From Fictibacillus marinisediminis (GTDB lineage Bacteria > Bacillota > Bacilli > Bacillales > Fictibacillaceae): a DNA stretch of 64,000 bases. Both the position numbers and the translations under genes were made by a program. The notes under the pieces are model-generated. The model saw only the letters and a list, made by a program, of their open reading frames with translations. It was not told where the DNA came from and did not search any database. The stretch covers positions 1,550,001 through 1,614,000 of the forward strand of contig NZ_JAIWJX010000002.1 in NCBI RefSeq assembly GCF_023149135.1. The letters run 5' to 3'. Within the stretch, counting starts at the first letter, position 1. The number at the start of each line of letters is the position of its first letter. Shown in pieces: positions 1 through 7,028 of the stretch.

Positions 1-231
1 CAAATCCCGCAAATGGATGGGGATGAACTGTTCTACTTCACGTATGAAGCAGGAGACGGCGGAGCGACAAAACAAGAAAAAGAATGGACGAACGATCCGC
101 TTTGGAAGAACTTAAGCGCTGTGAAAAAAGGACATGTCCACAAGGTGTCTGATGCTATCTGGAATACAGCCGGTGGTGTTAAAGCAGCTAATCTTATGCT
201 CGATGACGTCGAGAAATATCTAGTAAAGTAA
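1..231 (+). CDS. Iron-siderophore ABC transporter substrate-binding protein, C-terminal part
   Basis: The reading frame is open from the first base of the window, so the gene starts upstream. The roughly 76 visible residues match the C-terminal end of periplasmic-binding-protein-type siderophore receptors: a 'DPLWKNLSAVKKGHVHKV' segment, then 'WNTAGGVKAANLMLDDVEKYL'-like residues. In the family this end closes the second lobe of the binding protein, which is a lipoprotein on the outer face of the membrane in Gram-positives and passes ferric siderophore to an FecCD-type permease. The lipobox and the ligand lobe lie outside the window, so the substrate cannot be named. A hairpin terminator follows the stop. 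Confidence 0.8.
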   Translation, partial: QIPQMDGDELFYFTYEAGDGGATKQEKEWTNDPLWKNLSAVKKGHVHKVSDAIWNTAGGVKAANLMLDDVEKYLVK

Positions 232-245
232 TAGAAGACATTCAA

Positions 246-276
246 GTCCGCAATGATTTTAATGCGGGCTTTTCTT
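246..276 (+). terminator. Intrinsic terminator after the binding-protein gene
   Basis: GTCCGCA and TGCGGGC flank a short A/T-rich loop and are followed by a T-rich tract. The hairpin sits 15 bases past the stop codon. Confidence 0.7.
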
Positions 277-317
277 TATGTAGAAATGGAAGTATTTATG
301 TTGGCTTTCCCGTTTTG

Positions 318-443
318 TTTGCGTGCGAGTTTTGTGGATTTACGGTCCGCTTTTGGGAGTTTACGGTCCACTTTTCCAGGTTTACGTGCGAGTTTTCGCA
401 GTTTACGTGCCAAACAAAGCACGTTACATGCCAGACAACGCAT
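318..443. repeat. Degenerate tandem repeat, 21-bp period, six units
   Basis: Six consecutive 21-base units start at 318, 339, 360, 381, 402 and 423. The core of a unit is TTTACGTGCGAGTTTTCG or TTTACGGTCCGCTTTTGG; the last two units are the most diverged. Because 21 is a multiple of three, several frames on both strands stay open, and one plus-strand frame reads as heptads of the form LRxxFxx. No convincing ribosome binding site or promoter supports translation. I treat it as a non-coding intergenic repeat. Two other loci in the window (21846 and 51993) show the same period with different sequence. Confidence 0.8.
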
Positions 444-588
444 CAGCCTCACTAACGTCTCATCAGAAGGCAGTCCAGGCACTTGCGCTTTTCAATAAAA
501 TGTCACAATTTTCCTTAAGAAAGGATGTCAATTAGCGTATCATGAAGATATAGATACATCCTAAAACGGCAAGGGAGGTATAAATGGT

Positions 589-1005
589 ATGAAAGAAAAC
601 GAGCTGGAAAAGGAACTTCAGAAGAAAGAAATTCTTATGAAGGATGAAGACACAGGCTGGTATTACGAAGACCATCTAACTGCCATTGTAAAACGTGCCG
701 AAAAAGAAGGGGCCTTTGATAACCTTAAGGGAAAGGGCAAGCCGTTAGTTTTTGAGGACAATGATCTTACGTACAATCCGGAAAAACAGCTGAATAAAAT
801 CTTGAAGGAAAACAACATTCTGCCTAACTGGGTCAAGCTTGGAAAGGAGATTGAACAGTTGAAGGAAGAAGTTAAAACCTATACCGTGGAATATAATATC
901 AAAAGAACAGTGGAAGAAATTAATAAAAAAGTTACAGCTTTTAATTTATCATGCCCGCCTTCTGTACAAAAACGCAAGGTTACGATGGAAGAATTTTTAC
1001 AATGA
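589..1005 (+). CDS. DUF1992 (DnaJ-homologue subfamily C member 28-like) protein
   Basis: This 138-residue soluble protein matches the DUF1992/DJC28 conserved-domain family. The hallmark region is at about residues 35-70, 'IVKRAEKEGAFDNLKGKGK', then PLVFEDN and a tail rich in Lys and Glu that should be coiled. The family's biochemical role is unknown; despite its name there is no J domain here. The start follows a GGGAGG ribosome binding site at 573-578. An earlier ATG at 584 meets a stop after one codon. The gene stands alone, bounded by the repeat region upstream and a strong terminator downstream. Confidence 0.85.
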   Translation: MKENELEKELQKKEILMKDEDTGWYYEDHLTAIVKRAEKEGAFDNLKGKGKPLVFEDNDLTYNPEKQLNKILKENNILPNWVKLGKEIEQLKEEVKTYTVEYNIKRTVEEINKKVTAFNLSCPPSVQKRKVTMEEFLQ

Positions 1006-1028
1006 GGAAAGCGATATCACGTCATCTA

Positions 1029-1061
1029 CTGCCGGTTATGAGATAACCGGCAGTTTTTTTT
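1029..1061 (+). terminator. Strong intrinsic terminator
   Basis: An 11-bp perfect stem, CTGCCGGTTAT with ATAACCGGCAG, has a 3-nt loop and is followed by eight T residues. Confidence 0.95.
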
Positions 1062-1149
1062 GAATATTTTTATAAAAAGATAAAAATAGACGGTTGCTTT
1101 ATTTTGTCTTATAGTTTACTGCAGAAGGAAAACATCCAGGAGGCAATCT

Positions 1150-2034
1150 ATGCTCTTTTTATCACTGCCGCAATCGTTTTTGCAAATGAATACGATATTT
1201 ATTTCGATTTTAATTGAGGCACTGCCCTTTGTTGTTCTCGGTGTTTTTATGGCGGGAATCATACAAATCTTTGTTTCGGAGGAATTGGTGGCAAGGGTTA
1301 TGCCAAAAAATCCAATTCTTGCAGTTTTATTCGCCTCGTTTTTAGGCGCTCTTTTCCCAGCATGTGAATGCGGGATCGTGCCGATTGTCAGGAGATTGGT
1401 TTCCAAGGGAGTACCCATCTATGCGGGTATTGCCTTTATGCTGACAGGACCCATTATCAATCCGGTCGTCCTTTTTTCAACCTATGTCGCCTTTGGAAGC
1501 AACTGGACCATGCCACTATACCGTGCTGGCGGCGCTGTTGCTGTTTCAGTGGTGGTAGGTCTGATTCTTGCTTTCTTTTATAAAGGGGACGGTTTGAAGA
1601 TCCGGATCGAACACCATCATTCTCTTAAAAAGCTAACGGTTAAACAAAAGATCGGGGAAACCCTGAATCATGCAGTTGAAGAATTCTTTTCGATGGGTAA
1701 ATACTTAGTAATCGGCTCACTTATTGCAGCGGCTGTTCAAACGTATGTCAAGACATCTACATTGCTTGCCATCGGCCAGGGACAAGCTTCATCCTCTCTC
1801 GTTATGATGGGGCTTGCCTTTGTCTTATCCCTTTGTTCGGAAGCAGATGCGTTTATTGCATCCTCATTCAGAAGTACGTTTTCCACAGGCTCCATCGTTG
1901 CGTTTCTTGTATTTGGGCCGATGCTTGATATGAAGAATCTCTTGATGATGCTCGGGACATTTAAGACAAAACTGGTTCTGATCGTTGTTACATCCCTGTC
2001 TGTTGTTGTATTTTTATATTCATTGCTGTTCTAA
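1150..2034 (+). CDS. ycgR: Predicted permease, UPF0718/YraQ family (YcgR-like)
   Basis: This 294-residue integral membrane protein has about eight hydrophobic segments. It carries the family's cysteine-containing signature 'FPACECGIVPIVRRLV' near residue 75 and 'MLTGPIINPVVLFSTY' near residue 97. The length equals B. subtilis YcgR from memory. The family is thought to export or exchange a small solute or metal, but the substrate is not established. An AGGAGG site lies 8 bases before the ATG. The next gene, a TIGR03943 protein, starts 12 bases after the stop; this pair is conserved in Bacillales, so the products probably act together in the membrane. Confidence 0.8.
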   Translation: MLFLSLPQSFLQMNTIFISILIEALPFVVLGVFMAGIIQIFVSEELVARVMPKNPILAVLFASFLGALFPACECGIVPIVRRLVSKGVPIYAGIAFMLTGPIINPVVLFSTYVAFGSNWTMPLYRAGGAVAVSVVVGLILAFFYKGDGLKIRIEHHHSLKKLTVKQKIGETLNHAVEEFFSMGKYLVIGSLIAAAVQTYVKTSTLLAIGQGQASSSLVMMGLAFVLSLCSEADAFIASSFRSTFSTGSIVAFLVFGPMLDMKNLLMMLGTFKTKLVLIVVTSLSVVVFLYSLLF

Positions 2035-2046
2035 GGAGGTGGCACT

Positions 2047-2889
2047 ATGATTCGAGGATATCTATTGATGGGTTTTACATTTTTGATCATGCAGCTTCAT
2101 GCGTCAGGCAACATCAGCAAGTACATTAATATGAAGTACTCGTACCTGTCATTCAGTGTCATGTTTGCTTTAGCGCTCCTGACCATTGTACAGTTTCGCA
2201 ATGCCGTAAAAAATGATGGGAATGATGCCAGCTGCGATTGCTGCGATCACAGCCACTCCGTTGAAGATACATGGTATAAAAAGCTGTTCGTTTATTCGAT
2301 TTTCGCATTTCCGGTGATTACGGGAATCTTCCTTCCTGTCGCTACGATGGATTCTAATATAGTTAAAGCGAAGGGGTTTCACTTTCCTGTAAATCAGGAA
2401 TCCAAAGGCGATCCGTATGCCCAGAATCAATTTTTGCGGCCGGATACAAGCGTATATTATGGCAAGGATGCCTATGATAAATTGATGAGAAAAGAGAAAA
2501 AGAAGTACTCTAAATACGATACCCTTGCCTTAAATGATACGAATTATCTAAAGGGCATGGAAACCATCTATAATTATCCAGGTGATTTTGATGACAAGAA
2601 TATTTCATTTAAGGGATTTGTTTATAATGATCCAGATACGAAAAAAAATCAGCTTTTCGTTTTTCGGTTTGGAATCATCCACTGTGTAGCAGACTCTGGG
2701 GTATTCGGCATGATGGTTGAGATGCCCAATGGTGTAAAGCTGAAAAATGATGAATGGATTACCGTTAAAGGCAAGATCTCGGAGATTTATTATCAGCCTT
2801 TTAAAACCAATATCCCTTATGTGAAAGTGGATTCCTGGTCAAAAACAACTGCACCGAAAGAACAATATGTTTATCGGGGCAATAATTAA
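2047..2889 (+). CDS. ycgQ: TIGR03943 family membrane protein (YcgQ-like)
   Basis: This 280-residue protein has two or three N-terminal membrane segments (to about residue 105), a Cys/His cluster 'CDCCDHSH' near residue 59 that could bind a metal, and a long extracytoplasmic C-terminal domain from about residue 115. It matches the TIGR03943 family, which is nearly always encoded beside an UPF0718 permease, as here. A perfect AAGGAGGTGG ribosome binding site precedes the ATG. The exact function is unknown; a role with the permease in metal or solute handling is inference from pairing and the Cys/His motif. Confidence 0.8.
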   Translation: MIRGYLLMGFTFLIMQLHASGNISKYINMKYSYLSFSVMFALALLTIVQFRNAVKNDGNDASCDCCDHSHSVEDTWYKKLFVYSIFAFPVITGIFLPVATMDSNIVKAKGFHFPVNQESKGDPYAQNQFLRPDTSVYYGKDAYDKLMRKEKKKYSKYDTLALNDTNYLKGMETIYNYPGDFDDKNISFKGFVYNDPDTKKNQLFVFRFGIIHCVADSGVFGMMVEMPNGVKLKNDEWITVKGKISEIYYQPFKTNIPYVKVDSWSKTTAPKEQYVYRGNN

Positions 2890-2900
2890 TCGTAAGAAAG

Positions 2901-2930
2901 CGCAGACCTGAAAAGGGTCTGCGTTTTTTT
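2901..2930 (+). terminator. Intrinsic terminator of the ycgRQ operon
   Basis: CGCAGACC pairs with GGTCTGCG and is followed by seven T residues. Confidence 0.9.
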
Positions 2931-3015
2931 CAGCAATCAAGAAGTGATGTATAGCTCCAGCGATGAATGTTTTTTTCAATATGAAACAAGCTATAAGAAA
3001 AGAACAGGAGTGATG

Positions 3016-3336
3016 ATGTTGGAAAAGCAGCCGTATTACGTCAATGTAGAAACAGGAGAGGTACATAGCGATAAAACAGCTTCCAGTTTTCAATTTGAGA
3101 TTGAGGCGACAGCTGAGGAGGCAAGCCGGCTTACAAAACTGTTCAGAGAGTGTGACGAAGCAGCCACTGATACCTTTTTAAGATCTCATGTTCCATACGT
3201 TCCTTATCATAATGATGCTGATAACCACCGTTACGATCAGATGTTGAAGGACATATACCAATTCATACATGATCATGGACAGCCATTGACAAAAGAGCAT
3301 ATCGAGTCGATGGGGATTCTTGGCGAACGCCAATAA
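3016..3336 (+). CDS. Conserved hypothetical protein, 106 aa
   Basis: This is a small acidic soluble protein opening 'MLEKQPYYVNVETGEVHSD', with a central helical stretch and a C-terminal 'YQFIHDHGQPLTKEHIESMG' region. I recall similar uncharacterised proteins in Bacillus but cannot name a function. An AGGAG site at 3006-3010 serves the adjacent ATG at 3016 or the TTG at 3019; upstream in-frame codons lie before the site. It stands alone between two terminators. Confidence 0.7.
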   Translation: MLEKQPYYVNVETGEVHSDKTASSFQFEIEATAEEASRLTKLFRECDEAATDTFLRSHVPYVPYHNDADNHRYDQMLKDIYQFIHDHGQPLTKEHIESMGILGERQ

Positions 3337-3337
3337 A

Positions 3338-3387
3338 GAAAAAGCTGCTCGTAACGCCAGGTTTAGCGTCAGGGAGCAGCTTTTCTT
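3338..3387. terminator. Bidirectional terminator between convergent genes
   Basis: AAAAGCTGCTC and GAGCAGCTTTT form the outer stem, with a smaller ACGC/GCGT stem inside. A residues on one side and T residues on the other allow termination in both directions. Confidence 0.85.
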
Positions 3388-3388
3388 A

Positions 3389-3616
3389 TCACGAGTACAC
3401 GAAGAAAGCGGTGTAAATGATAATAATTACCGCAATTGAAAAGAAGATAAAAGCCAATAAAACTGGATTGAGGACAACGGTATGCCTTGCGATGGCAGCA
3501 TTAACATTGCCATCTGCTGCATTTTTGGTCCGTTTGGACTGCAGTACTTTCCATGTCCAGACCAACCCGCCGCCGCATAGAATGAGGCCGGCAGCCATGA
3601 GTATCCATAATAACAC
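3389..3616 (-). CDS. Small two-span membrane protein, 75 aa
   Basis: It has two predicted membrane segments, at about residues 2-24 and 51-74, joined by a basic, Asn/Ala-rich loop of about 25 residues. The start is GTG with AAGGAG ten bases upstream. The product is probably a small integral membrane protein of unknown function. It shares a bidirectional terminator with the plus-strand gene at 3016. Confidence 0.65.
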   Translation of the reverse strand: MLLWILMAAGLILCGGGLVWTWKVLQSKRTKNAADGNVNAAIARHTVVLNPVLLAFIFFSIAVIIIIYTAFFVYS

Positions 3617-3703
3617 GTGAGTTCAGCTCCTTGCTTTTGTGGTTGTTTCTAGTCTTTTAAAAGCAGGAGCTGATTATTCATAAGTTACAGATGGAAGGGC
3701 TCG

Positions 3704-4345
3704 TTAAACGGTCAGGGGTTCAAGAGAATAGAGTTTTTCCCTTACCAATGTAAGGACTTTCTCAGCATCCTGCTTGTTATGGACATTGTATTTTTTACTT
3801 TCGATGATCAAGACAGGCGTTTTCGTATAATTTTGAATCCAGTCTTTATACTTGCCGTGAAGCGTCTTATAATATTCCAGCAGCTCGGGATGGTTTTCTA
3901 TCTGTTCATATTCCCGGCCGCGGTTTTTGATCCGGTTTAAGGCAGTATCCAAATCACTGTCCAAATAAATAAGGAGATCTGGACGCTGTTTCGGTGAAGA
4001 ACTGATTTCATTCATTAGCGTTTCCAGCAGATCCACATACGTTTCAAATTCCAGTTTGGTCATATTTCCCGCTTCATAATTCAGTTCCGCGAAGATCAGG
4101 TCTTCGTAAAGACTGCGGTCAAGGACATGGTGCTGATCAGACATAGCCTGCCGAATAGTTTTAAAACGTGTATTTAAAAAGTAAATTTGAAGTGGGAAAG
4201 CCCACCGTTCAGGATTTACATAATAGTCAGGCAAAATGGGGTTATCGCCTACACTCTCGTAAAAAACCTGGCTTCCGAGTGATTCACTGATCAGTTCAGC
4301 GAAGGTTGTTTTGCCAGTTCCTATCATTCCAGCCATTAAAATCAC
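3704..4345 (-). CDS. Deoxynucleoside kinase (dCK/dGK family)
   Basis: This 213-residue protein belongs to the deoxynucleoside kinase family. The P-loop GMIGTGKT lies at residues 6-13, the family 'DRSLYED' motif near residue 75, and the Arg-rich lid 'RIKNRGREYE' near residue 142. It should phosphorylate deoxyadenosine, deoxyguanosine or deoxycytidine to the 5'-monophosphate in nucleoside salvage. The exact substrate cannot be read from the sequence. The start is GTG with a GGGGG site eight bases upstream. Bacillus usually carries two such kinases side by side; only one is here. Confidence 0.88.
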   Translation of the reverse strand: MILMAGMIGTGKTTFAELISESLGSQVFYESVGDNPILPDYYVNPERWAFPLQIYFLNTRFKTIRQAMSDQHHVLDRSLYEDLIFAELNYEAGNMTKLEFETYVDLLETLMNEISSSPKQRPDLLIYLDSDLDTALNRIKNRGREYEQIENHPELLEYYKTLHGKYKDWIQNYTKTPVLIIESKKYNVHNKQDAEKVLTLVREKLYSLEPLTV

Positions 4346-4541
4346 TAAATAAGCCCCCTGTATGTATCCATTTCTTGTTATGTATATTGATTGTGTCTAT
4401 ATATGGTACTATAAGTGCAAACACCTCCTAAATATATCACTTTTGTGGAAAGCTGAATAGTACATTTCTGGCGGCTGCTTTGCTATTATAATAGAAAGAG
4501 TATGTTTTCATCACTGATTAACTGCAAGGAAGGTGTGTATC

Positions 4542-5165
4542 ATGACCATCAAACTAAAAGTATACTCTGATTATACTTGCCCATACTGCTACTTGGCAGA
4601 AACAGCAATCAAGCGAGCAGTTGAAGGCAAGGACGTTAAAATGGAATGGAAGCCGTTTGAACTGCACCCTTTTCCTTCAGACCGAAAGGCAATTAAAGAA
4701 TGGAGTGCAGACTGGGAAACTTCTGTATTGCCCCATGCTAGAGAGTTGGGAAGAACAATTCATACCCCCGATCTTCCAGCGTTACCTTATACCGGCTTAG
4801 CTCATCAAGGTTTTATATATGCAAAAGAACAAGGCAAAGATCAATTGTATTCACAGCTCGTCTTTTCTGCTTTTTTTGAAAAAGGCAAGGACATTGAAAA
4901 GAAAGATGTCTTAGCGGAGATCGCGATGGAAGCGGGGCTGGATCGCTCTGGATTCCTAAATGCTATTTCATCAGAGGAATTTAAAGGAAAATTAATAATT
5001 GAACAGAGAGAAGCGAAGGAAAACAACATCACGGCTGCTCCCACGATCGTAATCGGAGAGCGTGTATTAAAGGGGCTGTATCCACAGGCTTCCATTGAAA
5101 AAGCGATCCGATGCACGATCAGGGATCAGAAGATGCAATTCTGTGAAGGTGACGAATGCCAATAG
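4542..5165 (+). CDS. DsbA-family (FrnE-like) thiol oxidoreductase
   Basis: This 207-residue cytoplasmic protein has a thioredoxin fold with the redox motif CPYC at residues 13-16 ('SDYTCPYCYLA'), a helical insertion at about residues 60-150, and the cis-proline region 'ITAAPTIVIGERVLKG' near residue 167. It lacks a signal peptide, which fits the FrnE/2-hydroxychromene-2-carboxylate isomerase-like branch rather than exported DsbA. The start at 4542 follows a GGAAGG site; an in-frame GTG at 4533 lies within that site. Its substrate is unknown. Confidence 0.88.
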   Translation: MTIKLKVYSDYTCPYCYLAETAIKRAVEGKDVKMEWKPFELHPFPSDRKAIKEWSADWETSVLPHARELGRTIHTPDLPALPYTGLAHQGFIYAKEQGKDQLYSQLVFSAFFEKGKDIEKKDVLAEIAMEAGLDRSGFLNAISSEEFKGKLIIEQREAKENNITAAPTIVIGERVLKGLYPQASIEKAIRCTIRDQKMQFCEGDECQ

Positions 5166-5181
5166 AATCATTAACAAAAAA

Positions 5182-5217
5182 AGAGCCTCACAGGTATGGC
5201 CTGTGAGGCTCTTTTTT
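5182..5217 (+). terminator. Strong intrinsic terminator
   Basis: A 13-bp stem, AGAGCCTCACAGG with CCTGTGAGGCTCT, has a 5-nt loop and a run of T. Confidence 0.95.
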
Positions 5218-5344
5218 CATTCTACGATGAAAAAGGGGTTGATAGGGATGAGTACAATATATCAAAGCTTAAAATTGATATAGGGAATGTGTGATTTTTT
5301 TGATATGAGTATGAAATATCACGAAAAAATAGAGGTGTTTGTCA

Positions 5345-5386
5345 ATGTTGAAGATATTTAAAGGTGTGATTGAACCGCCTGTCTGA
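5345..5386 (+). CDS. Candidate 13-codon leader peptide upstream of the MFS gene
   Basis: An ATG preceded by AGAGGTG at optimal distance opens a 13-codon ORF encoding MLKIFKGVIEPPV. It ends inside the left arm of the long hairpin at 5376-5433. The penultimate Pro-Pro is a sequence that can slow ribosomes. Position and overlap suggest a leader peptide whose translation would disrupt the hairpin. This is inference: the ORF is very short and may be chance. Confidence 0.35.
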   Translation: MLKIFKGVIEPPV

Positions 5387-5433
5387 AAAGCAGAAGGGTT
5401 TAAGCAAGTTTTTCCTATCTGCTTTTCAGGCGC
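5376..5433 (+). promoter_or_regulatory. Long hairpin in the MFS leader
   Basis: CGCCTG plus AAAAGCAG on the left (with a 4-nt bulge) pairs with CTGCTTTTCAGGCG on the right around a loop of about 25 nt. No T tract follows directly, so it is unlikely to be a simple terminator. Its left arm overlaps the end of the 13-codon ORF. Confidence 0.55.
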
Positions 5434-5444
5434 TTCATTTGTTA

Positions 5445-5536
5445 CACAAATCTGCGGCTCTTATCATCGCCAGCGATCACACCCTACTATATAAAGAAAA
5501 AGATTTGAGGGTCTCTTTCAAGCATCAGTATGCGTT
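5445..5536. repeat. Duplicated structured intergenic element, copy A
   Basis: About 92 bases closely match 9986-10078. On the plus strand three hairpins can form: GCGGC with GCC-A-GC around the loop TCTTATCATC, ACCCT with AGGGT, and GCAT-CAGT-ATGC. The same three pairings are possible in copy B with changed stem bases. It lies in the 530-base gap before the MFS gene and is followed by a terminator at 5557-5586. It may be an RNA element or an old mobile repeat. Confidence 0.7.
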
Positions 5537-5556
5537 AATTGAATAGAGCAAAAAAA

Positions 5557-5586
5557 TAAAAAAAGCCCTGGTCAGAGGCTTTTTTT
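5557..5586. terminator. Intrinsic terminator upstream of the MFS gene
   Basis: A-rich tract plus AGCC pairs with GGCT plus a T run around a 9-nt loop. It would work in either direction, and on the plus strand it could attenuate transcription into the gene at 5749. Between 5587 and 5748 I see only A/T-rich sequence. Confidence 0.75.
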
Positions 5587-5748
5587 ACGCTTCTATTTTA
5601 AAAAAGGGGGGTTACATTCTATTAGACGAATCAACTCTTAAAAAGTTTCAAATAAAGTAAAAAAAGATAGGTAAAGAATGTAAGTCATGTTAAATTAAAT
5701 TAAAAAGAGAAAAAGCTTCACAATGTAAAAAGATATGGGGTATGCGCG

Positions 5749-6987
5749 ATGAGCAGAAAAACATTTATGCAGCACTGGCATCCTATTGTAACTACTATTA
5801 TAATGGGGACTTTTTTTTCAAGAGCAGCTTTTTTTATGACGATGCCATTTTTGGCTATTTTTTTATACAAGGAGAAGGGCATAGATCCTCAGACTGTCGG
5901 ACTGATCATCGGCATCAGTGCACTGACAGGCACCTTTGGCGGTTTCATTGGCGGTTACTTGTCAGATCGTATCGGCAGGTTCCCGGTCATGATTATTGCG
6001 ATCTTTACTTGGGGCGGTGTTTTCGCGGGTTTTGCGATGGCAGATGCTGTTTGGAGTTTTTTTGTGCTGAATTCCATAAACGGTCTGTGCAGATCGTGGT
6101 TTGAGCCCATCTCCCGAGCATTGTTGGCTGATGTGACAACAAAAGAAAACCGGTTGAGTGTGTTTAATGCCCGGTATTTTTCCATTAATGCGGGAGCCGC
6201 AATCGGACCAGTGGCAGGTACATATTTAGGCAGTTCAACTTCGATGGCCACCTTTTTTATCACTTCTGCCGTCTATTTTCTTTATGCAGTGATCGTCCTG
6301 ATGCTAATGAAAAAATATAAAGGAAGTCTTCAGCCGCAGCAGGAGAATAAATTGACCATCAAGAAGGCTGTAAGTGTCATCAGCAAAGACAAAGTTTTGT
6401 TGTATTTTCTTCTTGGAAATATAGCAGTCCTGATGGCGCAATCTCAGATGGATTCCACGCTCGCCCAGTATATGGGGAACTCACCCCAATTCCATCATGG
6501 AGTGACCTTATTTTCTTATCTAATTGTTACGAATGCTGTGAGTGTTCTAATCCTGCAGTATCCGGTAACGAATTATGTAAAGAGATTTGATCCGATGTTT
6601 GCCTTGCGGATAGGAAGCGCTGCTTTCAGCCTGGCCCTGCTTGGTTTCGGATTATCCTCGAACTGGTTATTTCTCGTCCTTTCTATGGTTGTTCTCACTC
6701 TTGGGGAGATTATTGTATTTGTGATCAGTGATGTTTTGCTGGACGACTTGGCACCCGATCATATGAGAGGAACATATTTTGGGGCAATGTCCTTCCGCTC
6801 TATCGGCTTTAGTGCAGGACCCTGGATCGGCGGCCTTTTACTGAAAACATTTGGTTTTAGCCATGGTTTCTATGTATTCGGATGTTTAACGCTCCTTTCC
6901 CTTTTGGCCTTGCCTTTCTTTCAGATAGGACAGAAAGTAAAAAATAAAAACAGGACGGAAAATCAGCACACTTCTAATTTTGCTTGA
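5749..6987 (+). CDS. MFS transporter, probable drug efflux
   Basis: This 412-residue protein has 12 predicted membrane segments. The MFS signature 'GGYLSDRIGRFPVM' lies after TM2 (residues 67-80) and a central basic loop near residues 185-205. In the family this fold drives proton-coupled export of small hydrophobic compounds; the substrate here is unknown. The ATG follows a GGGG site by eight bases; an out-of-frame ATG lies at 5742. The gene is preceded by about 530 non-coding bases holding a short ORF, hairpins and a terminator, which suggests inducible attenuation. The metallopeptidase gene follows after 41 bases and may be cotranscribed. Confidence 0.85.
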   Translation: MSRKTFMQHWHPIVTTIIMGTFFSRAAFFMTMPFLAIFLYKEKGIDPQTVGLIIGISALTGTFGGFIGGYLSDRIGRFPVMIIAIFTWGGVFAGFAMADAVWSFFVLNSINGLCRSWFEPISRALLADVTTKENRLSVFNARYFSINAGAAIGPVAGTYLGSSTSMATFFITSAVYFLYAVIVLMLMKKYKGSLQPQQENKLTIKKAVSVISKDKVLLYFLLGNIAVLMAQSQMDSTLAQYMGNSPQFHHGVTLFSYLIVTNAVSVLILQYPVTNYVKRFDPMFALRIGSAAFSLALLGFGLSSNWLFLVLSMVVLTLGEIIVFVISDVLLDDLAPDHMRGTYFGAMSFRSIGFSAGPWIGGLLLKTFGFSHGFYVFGCLTLLSLLALPFFQIGQKVKNKNRTENQHTSNFA

Positions 6988-7028
6988 TGAATGGATCAAA
7001 TGTATGAAAGTGACAGGAGGCGAATGAG

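Noticed and set aside
253..498. 81-codon plus-strand and 68-codon minus-strand ORFs over the first tandem repeat
   Set aside because: The frames are open because the repeat unit is a multiple of three. There is no ribosome binding site and the composition is purely repetitive.
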